Positions 8,561 to 16,618 of a DNA stretch of 64,000 nt are shown in pieces. The stretch comes from an uncultured Bacillota bacterium (GTDB lineage Bacteria; Bacillota; Clostridia; Oscillospirales; Oscillospiraceae). The stretch spans positions 27,231 to 91,230 of the forward strand of contig CANDCW010000001.1 of assembly GCA_947383275.1 (NCBI GenBank), written 5' to 3'. The position numbers and the translations under genes are program-made. Each line of letters opens with the position of its first letter. The stretch's first letter is position 1. The notes below the pieces were generated by a model. The model did no database searches. It was given only the letters and a program-made list of their open reading frames with translations, and had not been told where the DNA came from.

Positions 8561-10066
8561 CTGCTGGGCATCGTCAACAACAAGTGGCTGACCGACGTCA
8601 CCTACGCGGTGTTCGACTGGTCCCTGAGCAACTTCGGCTGGCTCTACCAGATCGTGGCCATGGTGACCCTGCTGCTGGCCTGCCTGCTGATGTTCACCAA
8701 GGTGGGCAAAATCCGCTTTGGCGGCCCGGAGGCCAAAGCCAAGCACTCCTTTGGCTCCTGGTTTGCCATGACCCTCACCGGCGGCATCGCCACCGGCCTG
8801 ATTACCTATGGCGTCAACGAAGTGCTCATTTACTACGGCAACATCTACGGCGAGCTGGACGGCTACGGCATCACCCCCCTGACCCAGGAGGCGGAGCTGT
8901 TCTCCATGGGCCGCTGCTTCTACAATTGGACCTTCATTCCCTACGCCATGTACGCCCTGTCCGGGGTGCTCATCGCCTACATGTACTTTAACCGCAAAAA
9001 GGACCTGTCGGTAGCCGCCTCCCTTACCCCCATCTTTGGGGAAAAGGTGACTCAGGGCATCTGGGTGGTGCTGGTGGACGTACTGTCTGTGCTGGCCATC
9101 GCCCTGGGGCTGGCCGCCTCTCTGGGCGCCGGCCTGGCCCTCATTGGCTCCGGCCTCCAGGCCGCCTACGGCGTGGCCCAGGGCCCCATCGTCTGGTTTG
9201 CCCTTACCGCCATCATTACCATTACCTTTACCGTGGCCTCCGTCACCGGCATCGACAAGGGCATTAAATGGCTGGCCGGCCTGACCTCCAAGATCTTCTA
9301 CGTGCTGCTGATCCTGTTGTTTGTAATCGGCCCCACTGTGTATATCCTGAATATGGCCAATGTGGGCCTGGGCTACTGGCTGGACCGGTTCTGGATGTGG
9401 GGCTTTGACCCCTACACCGTGGGCGGCTCCGCCCTGGTCACCTGGTGGACCATGTATGACTGGGCCATCTGGATTGCCTACGCGCCGCTGATGGGCATCT
9501 TTTTCGCCATCATCGCCTACGGCCGCACCATCCGCCAGTTCCTCATCGTCAACTGGATCCTGCCTGCCTCTTTCGGCTATGTGTGGTTCGCCGTGTGGGG
9601 CTCCACCGCCCTGCACTGGCAGAAGTCCGGCCAGGCCGACGTGATCTCCGCCATCCAGGCCGGCGGCGCCACCGCAGGCATCTGGGAGTTTCTCAAGCAC
9701 GTGCCCCTGGGCATGATTATCATCCCGGTCATTATTGTGGCCCTGATCGCTGCGTTCTCCACCACGGCGGACACCATGTCCACCACCATCGCGGCCCTGT
9801 GCACCAAGGGAGCGCGGCATGATGAGGAGCCCGCCATCTGGCAGAAAATTGTGTGGGGCGTATCTATCGGCGTCATTGCCTGCATCATGGTGGCCTTCGG
9901 CGGCGGCGCCCAGGGCGTGGACGGCGTAAAGTACCTGGCGGCCTGCGGCGGGTTTGTGGTGCTGGTCGTGTTCATTTTCCAGGTTGCCGCGGCGTTTAAG
10001 GTCTTTTTCTTTGACCCGGAGACGAAAAAAGACATGGTGGACAGCGTAGATCAGATTGAAACATAA
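8561..10066 (+). pseudogene. BCCT-family betaine/carnitine transporter, N-terminus missing
   Basis: Na+- or proton-coupled (or exchange) uptake of quaternary-ammonium compounds. Family features are FGWLYQIVAMVTLLLACLLM, about eleven further membrane segments, and the BCCT signature around WWTMYDWAIWIAYAPLMG followed by AYGRTIRQF. The recognisable homology starts at LLGIVNNKWLTDV, so about 20-25 residues (the first half of helix 1) and the start codon are absent. Upstream bases are coding sequence of the opposing regulator. No ATG, GTG or TTG with a ribosome site precedes it. The remaining 501 codons are intact. The next gene encodes a histidase-fold lyase 26 bases downstream, so a histidine betaine such as ergothioneine is a reasonable substrate. 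Function of the truncated protein is doubtful. Confidence 0.8.
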
Positions 10067-10091
10067 ACGAACATAAACGAGGTGTTTTGAG

Positions 10092-11624
10092 ATGGAAGAG
10101 ATGAAAGCGCTTGTGCTGGGCGGGCCCATTACCTTGGAGGACTTTGTATCCGTGGCCCGGTTTGGGCGGAACGTGGAGTTTTCCCCGGAATATCGGGAGC
10201 GGGTAAACCGCTCCCGGGCGCTGGTAGAGCAGTGGGTGGAGGAAGAGCGGGTGATGTACGGCGTCACCACCGGCTTTGGCGCGCTGTGCACCAAGGCCAT
10301 TGGCAAGGATGAGACCGCCCAGCTCCAGGAGAACATCATTCTGTCCCACTCTGTGTCCGTGGGGGAGCCGCTGAGTATTGAGCGGGTGCGGGGCATTATG
10401 CTCATGGTGCTTCAGAACCTGGGGCAGGGGTACAGCGGCGTGCGCCTGGCGGTGCTGGAACGGTACCGGGACTTCCTCAACGCCGGCCTGACCCCCTGGG
10501 CCCCGGGGGACGGCAGCGTGGGCTATCTCTCCCCCGAGGCCCACATGGCGCTGGTGCTGCTGGGGAAGGGAAAGGCGTACTGGGAGGACGGGCTGCTGCC
10601 CGGGGAGGAGGCCCTGAAGCGGGCCAGGCTGGAGCCCATGGCCCTCAGCTCCAAGGAGGGGCTGGCCCTGGTGTCCGGCACCACCTCCGCCACCGCCATG
10701 GCAGCCCTGGCCCTCTATGACATGCTCAACGCGGCCAAATCCGCCGACATCGTGGGGGCCATGTCCCTGGAGGCGATGAAGGGAGTCATCAACGCCTTCG
10801 ACCCCCGGGTCATGGCGGTGCGGCCCCATCCGGACCAGCTCAATGCCTCGGAGAACGTGCGGCGGATGCTGAAGGGCTCCGGAATTATGGAGAAGTACCA
10901 GGGAAGCCGGGTGCAGGACGCGTTGTCCCTGCGGTGCATCCCCCAGCTTCACGGCGCGGCCCGGAAGACGCTGGAGGACGCGAAGAAGACCATCGAGATC
11001 GAGATGAACTCCTGCTGCGATAACCCCATCATCTGGCCGGAAAAGGGGAACGAGGACGTCATCTCCGCCTGCAACGCCGACTCGGCCTATGTGGGTATGG
11101 AGATGGATAGCGCCTGCATCGCGGCGGTTGGTCTGGCCAAAATGAGCGAACGGCGCAACAACCGAATTGTGGACGGCTCCCTGTCCGGGTATCCGTTTTT
11201 CTGCATCAAGGAGCCGGGGCTGAATTCCGGGCTGATGATTCCCCAATACGCCCAGGCCGGACTGCTGAACGAGATGCGGATGCTGGCCACCCCCTCCACC
11301 ATCGACAACACGCCCACCTGCGGCAATCAGGAGGACTATGTGGCCATGGGCTACAACGCCTGCAAAAAGGCGGGCCCCATGGCGGAGAAGCTGGAGTATA
11401 TGCTGGCCATAGAGCTGCTCAGCGTCTTTCAGGTGCAGCAGTTCGTAGACCCGGATGTGGACCGGGCCCCCGCCACCGCGGCGGTGCTGGCTGAGATCGG
11501 GGCGCATGTCCCGGTGATGAAGAAGGATATGTTCCTCTACCCCTACATTGAATACCTGAAAGATTTTATCCACACCGGAGGATTGATCCGGGTGGCAGAA
11601 AAAGTGACGGGAGCGCTGAGCTGA
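10092..11624 (+). CDS. MIO-less histidase-fold lyase, candidate ergothionase
   Basis: Histidine/phenylalanine ammonia-lyase fold, 510 residues. YGVTTGFGALCTKAIG near residue 55 and NQEDYVAMGYN near 415 match histidase motifs. The segment that makes the MIO prosthetic group is different: where histidases have GSVG-ASG-DLAPLAH, this protein has GSVGYLSPEAH near 141-151, three residues shorter with Ala-Ser-Gly gone. The histidase Tyr in QDxYSLRC is also changed (QDALSLRC), and GNFHG is replaced by CNADSA. I recall that ergothionase from Treponema denticola is a histidase homologue that eliminates trimethylamine from ergothioneine without MIO. With a BCCT betaine transporter directly upstream, that is the best hypothesis. 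Product would be thiourocanate plus trimethylamine. A plain histidase is unlikely. Confidence 0.8.
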   Translation: MEEMKALVLGGPITLEDFVSVARFGRNVEFSPEYRERVNRSRALVEQWVEEERVMYGVTTGFGALCTKAIGKDETAQLQENIILSHSVSVGEPLSIERVRGIMLMVLQNLGQGYSGVRLAVLERYRDFLNAGLTPWAPGDGSVGYLSPEAHMALVLLGKGKAYWEDGLLPGEEALKRARLEPMALSSKEGLALVSGTTSATAMAALALYDMLNAAKSADIVGAMSLEAMKGVINAFDPRVMAVRPHPDQLNASENVRRMLKGSGIMEKYQGSRVQDALSLRCIPQLHGAARKTLEDAKKTIEIEMNSCCDNPIIWPEKGNEDVISACNADSAYVGMEMDSACIAAVGLAKMSERRNNRIVDGSLSGYPFFCIKEPGLNSGLMIPQYAQAGLLNEMRMLATPSTIDNTPTCGNQEDYVAMGYNACKKAGPMAEKLEYMLAIELLSVFQVQQFVDPDVDRAPATAAVLAEIGAHVPVMKKDMFLYPYIEYLKDFIHTGGLIRVAEKVTGALS

Positions 11625-11625
11625 G

Positions 11626-11880
11626 ATGAAAAAAGAAGTCACCAGGGTGGAAATCGACCTGAAAAAGATATTTTTGACGCCCCCCAATACCCGGCGGGAG
11701 AAGATCACCCTGCTGGCGATGATGGTGGTCCTGTTCGTGGCCTTTTTCGGGCCCATCTGCTTTACAGACATCCACCCGGCCAAGGCGGTGCTGCTGGCCT
11801 GCCTGCCTACGCTGTCTATCTCCTGGGGCTGGACCGTTTTGCTGCGTTCCCTGTTCCGCAAGTCGGAGTTCTGCCGCTGA
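11626..11880 (+). CDS. Small two-helix membrane protein, unknown
   Basis: An 84-residue protein starting two bases after the lyase stop, so almost certainly co-translated. A charged N-terminus (KKEVTRVEIDLKKIFL) precedes two hydrophobic stretches, MMVVLFVAFFGPICF and VLLACLPTLSISWGW, and a basic tail. I do not recognise the family. Its position suggests an accessory role for the upstream betaine transporter or lyase, but nothing in the sequence shows this. A terminator follows at once. Confidence 0.7.
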   Translation: MKKEVTRVEIDLKKIFLTPPNTRREKITLLAMMVVLFVAFFGPICFTDIHPAKAVLLACLPTLSISWGWTVLLRSLFRKSEFCR

Positions 11881-11890
11881 GGCGGAGGAG

Positions 11891-11923
11891 AGCCGCTCGC
11901 CCGTTATGGGTGGGCGGCTTTTG
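11891..11923 (+). terminator. Rho-independent terminator after the BCCT-lyase genes
   Basis: A 12-bp stem (AGCCGCTCGCCC with GGGTGGGCGGCT, two G-T pairs) with a 5-base loop is followed by TTTTGCTTT. Confidence 0.85.
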
Positions 11924-11974
11924 CTTTGGGCGGGCTGCGTGCCGGGGCGTCAAGCTGTTTGTACAAATAAAGGC

Positions 11975-12003
11975 TATTCAAACGAAAAAAATTGTGCTAT
12001 AAT
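11975..12003 (+). promoter_or_regulatory. Promoter of the sodium:alanine-type symporter
   Basis: An extended -10 box TGC-TATAAT ends at 12003; a weak -35 (TATTCA, 11975-11980) is 17 bases upstream. The start codon is 51 bases downstream. A small GCCGC/GCGGC hairpin lies in the leader. Confidence 0.7.
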
Positions 12004-12054
12004 ACAAACAACGCCGCCTTGGAGCGGCAGTATAGGAGAGAGAGGGAAAGAATC

Positions 12055-13500
12055 ATGTATGAAGCGTTTTCCGGCTTGATCGATACCATCAGCGGCTATA
12101 TGTACAGCTATATCCTGATTATCATGCTGCTGGCGGTGGGCTTGTACTTCACTTTCCGAGGCAGGCTGGTCCAGCTGCGGCTACTGCCCGAGTCTGTCCG
12201 GGTGGTGTCGGAAAAGCCCAAGGATAAAAACTCCGTTTCCGCCTTCCAGGCCCTGATGGTGTCTACGGCCAGCCGGGTGGGTACTGGCAACATTGTGGGC
12301 GTAGCCACAGCCCTCGCCGGGGGCGGCTACGGGGCCGTGTTCTGGATGTGGCTCATTGCCCTGGTGGGCGGGGCCTCCGCCTTTGTGGAGAGCACCCTGG
12401 CCCAAATTTATAAAAAGAAGGACCCCCAGGGCGGCAGCTACGGCGGCCCCTCCTACTACATTGAAGCGGCTCTCCACAGCCGGTTTTTGGGAGTGGTCTT
12501 TGCGGTCATCCTTATTGCCACCTACGCCGGCGGCTTCAATATGGTCTGCTCCTTTAACCTGATGGACAGCTTTACCAGCTACGCGTTCTATGAGTCCGCC
12601 GGGTTTATCGTCCTGTTTGGGAAAAAGTTCAGCGTGGTTGCCCTGGCGGGAGCCGCTATCCTGGCCGTACTGGTGGGCGTGTGCGTTTTTGGTGGCGGCA
12701 GGCGCATTGTCAAGGTTACCGGCGTGATGGTTCCCGTTATGGGGGTTGTCTATATTCTGGTCGCCCTGGTGGTGGTCATTCTGAACATCGGAAACATTCC
12801 TATGGTTTTGGGCAAGATCTTCTCCGAGGCCTTTGACTTCCGGACCATCTTCAGCGGCTTTATGGGCTCCTGCGTTATGGAGGGCGTGAAGCGCGGCCTC
12901 TATTCCAACGAGGCCGGTATCGGCTCCGCGCCCAACGCCGCCGCAGCGGCCGACGTGTCCCACCCTGTGAAGCAGGGCCTGGTCCAGATGCTTTCCGTGT
13001 TTATCGATACCGTCCTCATCTGTACCGCCACCGCGTTTATGGCGCTGTGCACCGGCATCGTCCCCTCCGAAAACCTGAAGGGCGCCCCCTTTGTGCAGGC
13101 GTCTCTGGCTAACACCTTCGGCCCTATCGGTCCCTATTTTATCACCTTTGCCCTGCTGCTTTTCGCCTTCACCACCCTGTTGGGCAACTTGTACTACTGT
13201 GAGGGCTGCATGAATTACATCGCCGGCCGCAAGGTGGGCAAAACCGGCAAGACCGTTTTCAACATTATTGCCGTGCTGTTGGTGTTTGTGGGCGCCCAGC
13301 TGGAGTTTGGGCTGGTGTGGAACATTGCCGATGTGCTGATGGGCTTCATGGCCATCATTAACCTGCCTGTCATCGTGATCCTGGGCGGCACCGCCATGAA
13401 GGCGCTGAAGGACTACACCAGCCAGCGCCGGGAGGGTAGGGACCCCGTCTTCAAGGCGGCCTCCATCGGCCTGAAGGAGAGGACGGACTTCTGGAATTAA
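12055..13500 (+). CDS. Sodium:alanine/glycine symporter family (AGCS) transporter
   Basis: Imports small neutral amino acids with Na+. Key motifs are STASRVGTGNIVGVATALAGG near residue 80 and EGVKRGLYSNEAGIGSAPNA near 280, both diagnostic of AGCS proteins. About eleven hydrophobic segments are visible over 481 residues, the usual size. I start at the ATG at 12055 behind TAGGAGAGAG; the frame is open further upstream but runs through the promoter. It has its own promoter and is followed by a strong shared terminator. The convergent serine dehydratase operon makes serine or alanine uptake plausible, but the substrate is not fixed by the sequence. Confidence 0.92.
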   Translation: MYEAFSGLIDTISGYMYSYILIIMLLAVGLYFTFRGRLVQLRLLPESVRVVSEKPKDKNSVSAFQALMVSTASRVGTGNIVGVATALAGGGYGAVFWMWLIALVGGASAFVESTLAQIYKKKDPQGGSYGGPSYYIEAALHSRFLGVVFAVILIATYAGGFNMVCSFNLMDSFTSYAFYESAGFIVLFGKKFSVVALAGAAILAVLVGVCVFGGGRRIVKVTGVMVPVMGVVYILVALVVVILNIGNIPMVLGKIFSEAFDFRTIFSGFMGSCVMEGVKRGLYSNEAGIGSAPNAAAAADVSHPVKQGLVQMLSVFIDTVLICTATAFMALCTGIVPSENLKGAPFVQASLANTFGPIGPYFITFALLLFAFTTLLGNLYYCEGCMNYIAGRKVGKTGKTVFNIIAVLLVFVGAQLEFGLVWNIADVLMGFMAIINLPVIVILGGTAMKALKDYTSQRREGRDPVFKAASIGLKERTDFWN

Positions 13501-13554
13501 AAAGAGCGTGAATCTGCCGGGCGGCTTTGCCGCACCTGATCCGGCTTATAGGCT

Positions 13555-13594
13555 GAACGGCCGCTGTTTTCTCAAAACAGCGGCCGTTCTTTTT
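13555..13594. terminator. Bidirectional terminator between convergent genes
   Basis: A 16-bp perfect stem (GAACGGCCGCTGTTTT and its complement) with loop CTC is followed by CTTTTT on the plus strand; the A-rich left flank of the stem gives T-rich sequence on the other strand. It serves the symporter and possibly the serine dehydratase operon, whose last codons overlap the T-run. Confidence 0.9.
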
Positions 13595-14480
13595 ACTGGC
13601 TGACGCGGGGCCCAAAAATCTCTTGTTTCAGCCGCTTGCCGGTGGGGGTAGCGGCAAGCCCGCCCTGGGCGGTCTCACGCAGGGACGCGGGCATGGATTG
13701 CCCCACCTCATACATGGCGGAGACACATTCGTCCGCTGGAATCTTGCTCTCAATGCCTGCCAGGGCCATCTCGGCGGAGGAAAAGGCAATCATGACCCCG
13801 GCCACGTTGCGCTTGATGCAGGGGACTTCCACCAGCCCGGCAACCGGGTCGCAGACCAGGCCGAGCTGATTTTTCAGGGCCATGGCGCAGGCGTGGGAAA
13901 CCTGGGCGGGGGTTCCGCCCCGGAGCTCCGTCAGGGCGGCGGCGGCCATAGCCGCAGCCGCGCCGCACTCCGCCTGACACCCGCCCTCGGCGCCTGCCAG
14001 GGTGGCCCGGGTGCTGATGACGGTGCCGATCCCCCCGGCGGTGAACAGGGCCATAAGGGCCTGCTCACGGGTACACTGTCCCGCTTCCAGAACGGACAAT
14101 ATGGTCCCGGGCAGAATTCCGCAGGAACCGGCGGTGGGGGCGGCTACAATCTTGCCCATGGCGGCGTTGCACTCCGAGGTGGCCAGGGCGCGGGCGATGG
14201 CCTGGTTGACAAAGAGGCCGCAGATTCCCCCACCCTGGGCGTAGGACATCATTTTGGCGGCGTCGCCGCCGGACAGCCCCGAGGTGGAGCGCAGTTCCGG
14301 ATCCATCCCGGTCCGCACCGACTCCTCCATAACCTGGAGCCGGCGGGCCATTTGGCTGCGGACCTCCTGCTCCTCCAGGCCCAACTGCTGGGCCTGATCC
14401 GACAGAATTACCTGAGATATGGTGGTTCCAGCATGGCTTGCGGCATGGCAAAGCTCGTGGATTGTCTGATAGGTCAGCAT
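13593..14480 (-). CDS. sdaAA: L-serine dehydratase, iron-sulfur-dependent, alpha subunit
   Basis: Catalytic Fe-S subunit that deaminates L-serine to pyruvate and ammonia. The 295-residue length is normal. Conserved cysteines that can ligate the cluster lie in TAGSCGILPG, GGCQAECGAA, GLVCDPVAGLVEVPCIKRN. The glycine-rich SGGDAAKMM near residue 70 is also a family mark. It starts nine bases after the beta subunit and is the last gene of the operon. The two-subunit organisation is typical of Gram-positive anaerobes. Pyruvate formed here would join the pool fed by pyruvate kinase. Confidence 0.95.
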   Translation of the reverse strand: MLTYQTIHELCHAASHAGTTISQVILSDQAQQLGLEEQEVRSQMARRLQVMEESVRTGMDPELRSTSGLSGGDAAKMMSYAQGGGICGLFVNQAIARALATSECNAAMGKIVAAPTAGSCGILPGTILSVLEAGQCTREQALMALFTAGGIGTVISTRATLAGAEGGCQAECGAAAAMAAAALTELRGGTPAQVSHACAMALKNQLGLVCDPVAGLVEVPCIKRNVAGVMIAFSSAEMALAGIESKIPADECVSAMYEVGQSMPASLRETAQGGLAATPTGKRLKQEIFGPRVSQ

Positions 14481-14489
14481 AAGCCCCTC

Positions 14490-15149
14490 CTACACGGCCC
14501 GTATGAGCACCACATGGGTGATATTGGGCAAAATGCGGAGATTCTCCGCCAAAGAATCGGGAATATCGCCGTCCACCTCAATGGTCATCACTGCCGTGCC
14601 CCCTTTTTGGGGGCGGGAGAGGCGGAAGCTGCCAATGTTTACCCCTGAATAGGCCACAAAATTGGTCACCGCCGCGATGGCCCCGGGTTTGTCTTTGTGG
14701 AAGACGACCAACGTGTTGCTCTGTCCCGTGACGTGGACGGGCATTCCGTTGAGCTCGTCTACCAGGATGTTTCCGCCCCCAACCGACGCGCCCTGGACGG
14801 TGACGCTCTCGTTGTCTGCCCCGGTCAGGGTGATCCGGGCGGTGTTGGGGTGGGCGCCCGGAATGTTTTCGCAGATAAATTCATACTCCAGCCCCATTTT
14901 ACCCGCGTGGTCCAGGGAATCCCGAATGCGCATGTCATCAGGTGGGAAACCCAGAATGCCCGCGATCAGGGCCTTGTCCGTCCCATGGCCCCGGTAGGTC
15001 TGGGCGAAAGAGCCGCTGAGCTGAATGACCGCCTTCACCGGCTCTTCCTCCAGGATCTTCCGGGCCACATAGCCCAGCCTGACCGCTCCGGCGGTGTGGG
15101 AGCTGGAGGGACCGATCATCACCGGCCCGATGATGTCGAAAATATTCAT
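14490..15149 (-). CDS. sdaAB: L-serine dehydratase, iron-sulfur-dependent, beta subunit with ACT domain
   Basis: Partner of the alpha subunit. It begins MNIFDIIGPVMIGPSSSHTAGAV-like (read from 15149), the standard start of serine dehydratase beta chains; SSSHTAG is diagnostic. Residues from about 145 on form an ACT domain (NTLVVFHKDKPGAIAAVTNF), thought to bind serine or regulate the enzyme. Length is 219. Its ATG overlaps the stop of the upstream aminotransferase gene by four bases, which implies translational coupling. Confidence 0.95.
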   Translation of the reverse strand: MNIFDIIGPVMIGPSSSHTAGAVRLGYVARKILEEEPVKAVIQLSGSFAQTYRGHGTDKALIAGILGFPPDDMRIRDSLDHAGKMGLEYEFICENIPGAHPNTARITLTGADNESVTVQGASVGGGNILVDELNGMPVHVTGQSNTLVVFHKDKPGAIAAVTNFVAYSGVNIGSFRLSRPQKGGTAVMTIEVDGDIPDSLAENLRILPNITHVVLIRAV

Positions 15150-16423
15150 CCCAGCAGCCGCTCCACCGCAGCCAGTCTGGCGCAGACGCAGAAGATCTCC
15201 ATTGCCGCGGCCAGTTCCTGTGGGGAGGGGAAGGAGGGGGCGATGCGGATATAGCTGTCATCGGGGTCCTTGTGGTAGGGGTGGGTGGCTCCCGCGTCGG
15301 TGAGGACCAGGCCGGCTTCCCTGCATAGAGCTACGATCCGTTTGGCGCAGCCGGGCATGGCGATATACGTGACAAAATAGCCCCCCTTGGGCTTGACCCA
15401 GGCGCCGGCTCCAGTGCCGCCCACTTTGTCCTCCAGTGCGGTGAGCACCGCGTCGAATTTGGGGCGCAGGATGGCGGCGTGCTTATCCAGCTGGGCCCAG
15501 ATGCCGTCGGCGTTTTGAAAGAAGAGGACGTGGCGCAGCATATTAATCTTGTCCCAGCTGATGGCCTGGGCGGCCAGCTGCTTGGCCGTGAAGTCCACAT
15601 TTGCCTTGGAGGCCCCGAAGAAGGCCACCCCCGCGCCGGGGAAGGTGATTTTGGAGGTGGAGCCAAAGATATACGCCATGTCGGGATTGCCCGCCTTTTT
15701 GCACTCATCCAGGATATTGAGGACGGGGGTGTCCTCATAGACGTGGTGTCCGGCGTAGGCGTTGTCCCAGAAAATGCGGAAGTCCTTTGCCTTGGGCTTC
15801 AGGCCGGCCAGGCGGCGTACCGCCTCATCGGAGTAGGAGCCGCCCAGGGGGTTGGTGTATTTGGGCACGCACCAGATGCCTTTGACGGTTTCATCCTCAG
15901 CCGTCAGCCGCTCCACCAGGTCCATGTCGGGGCCCCACTCGGTGAGGGGGACGTTAATCATTTCGATGCCCAAGGTTTCGCAGATGGTGAAGTGCCGGTC
16001 GTAGCCTGGCACGGGGCAGAGGAATTTTACCTTATCATATTTGCCCCAGGGCCTGCCGCCGCCCAGAACCCCCAGCAGCATGGCGCGGGCCATGCAGTCA
16101 TACATAAAGGTGAGGGAGGAGGAGCCCAGCACGATGGTTTCTTCAGGGGTGACGCCCATATAGTCGCCGAAAAGCCTCCTGGCCTCCGGGATGCCCAGCA
16201 GCTCGCCGTAGTTGCGGCAGTCAACGCCGCCCTCGCTCAGACAGTTGCTTCGGGAACTCATTACATCCAGCATGGGCTGGGAGAGCTCCAGCTGGTCGGC
16301 GCCCGGCTTGCCCCGGGCCATGTTCAGCTTAAGCCCTTTGGCTTGCAGCTGGGAGTACGCCTGAGTCAGCCGCGCCTGCTCGGCCCGCAATTCCTCTCTT
16401 GTCATTTCCTGATAGTTTTTCAT
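15146..16423 (-). CDS. PLP aminotransferase of the AspT/MocR-type aspartate aminotransferase group
   Basis: Fold-type I PLP enzyme. RGKPGADQLELSQPMLD near residue 35, YGELLGIPEARRLFGDY, the WDNAYAGHH motif for the PLP pyridine, and STSKITFPGAGVAFFG with the Schiff-base lysine are all present. This pattern fits the aspartate aminotransferase subgroup known from Corynebacterium AspT, annotated as an alanine-glyoxylate-type domain. The start at 16423 (MKNYQEMTREELR) is supported by AGAAGGAG; a longer open frame to 16534 runs into the promoter. It is first in the operon with serine dehydratase, so amino groups may be exchanged around serine, alanine or aspartate metabolism. Exact substrate uncertain. 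Confidence 0.87.
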   Translation of the reverse strand: MKNYQEMTREELRAEQARLTQAYSQLQAKGLKLNMARGKPGADQLELSQPMLDVMSSRSNCLSEGGVDCRNYGELLGIPEARRLFGDYMGVTPEETIVLGSSSLTFMYDCMARAMLLGVLGGGRPWGKYDKVKFLCPVPGYDRHFTICETLGIEMINVPLTEWGPDMDLVERLTAEDETVKGIWCVPKYTNPLGGSYSDEAVRRLAGLKPKAKDFRIFWDNAYAGHHVYEDTPVLNILDECKKAGNPDMAYIFGSTSKITFPGAGVAFFGASKANVDFTAKQLAAQAISWDKINMLRHVLFFQNADGIWAQLDKHAAILRPKFDAVLTALEDKVGGTGAGAWVKPKGGYFVTYIAMPGCAKRIVALCREAGLVLTDAGATHPYHKDPDDSYIRIAPSFPSPQELAAAMEIFCVCARLAAVERLLG

Positions 16424-16505
16424 GTGCAATCTCCTTCTATCCGTCGAAATACGTCCTTTTAAACCGGTCGTGGGCGGTTCCCGTGGGCCGTGCTTACGGA
16501 AGGAT

Positions 16506-16534
16506 ATTATAATCGACCGCGCACAGGAAAGCAA
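16506..16534 (-). promoter_or_regulatory. Promoter of the aminotransferase-serine dehydratase operon
   Basis: On the minus strand TTGCTT (16529-16534) and TATAAT (16506-16511) are 17 bases apart, 83 bases upstream of the ATG. Confidence 0.75.
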
Positions 16535-16570
16535 GGGATTTGAAGGATATTATTTTGAAAAATGCAAAAT

Positions 16571-16599
16571 GAGAGGACCGCCCATGGGACGGCCCTCTA
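16571..16599 (-). terminator. Terminator after the mannitol PTS operon
   Basis: On the minus strand AGAGGGCCGTCC and GGCGGTCCTCT pair with G-U wobbles around CAT, followed by CATTTTGCATTTTT. Confidence 0.75.
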
Positions 16600-16618
16600 A
16601 AGATGCGGTTTTTGGGAA

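Noticed and set aside
6944..10405. A single 1,153-codon minus-strand reading frame
   Set aside because: Only the part up to about 8557 is regulator; the rest is the antisense of the BCCT and lyase genes and is low-complexity Gly/His/Asp-rich. It is an open frame caused by high GC.
10092..11624. Ordinary histidine ammonia-lyase (hutH)
   Set aside because: The Ala-Ser-Gly triad needed for the MIO cofactor is absent and there are no hutU, hutI or hutG neighbours.
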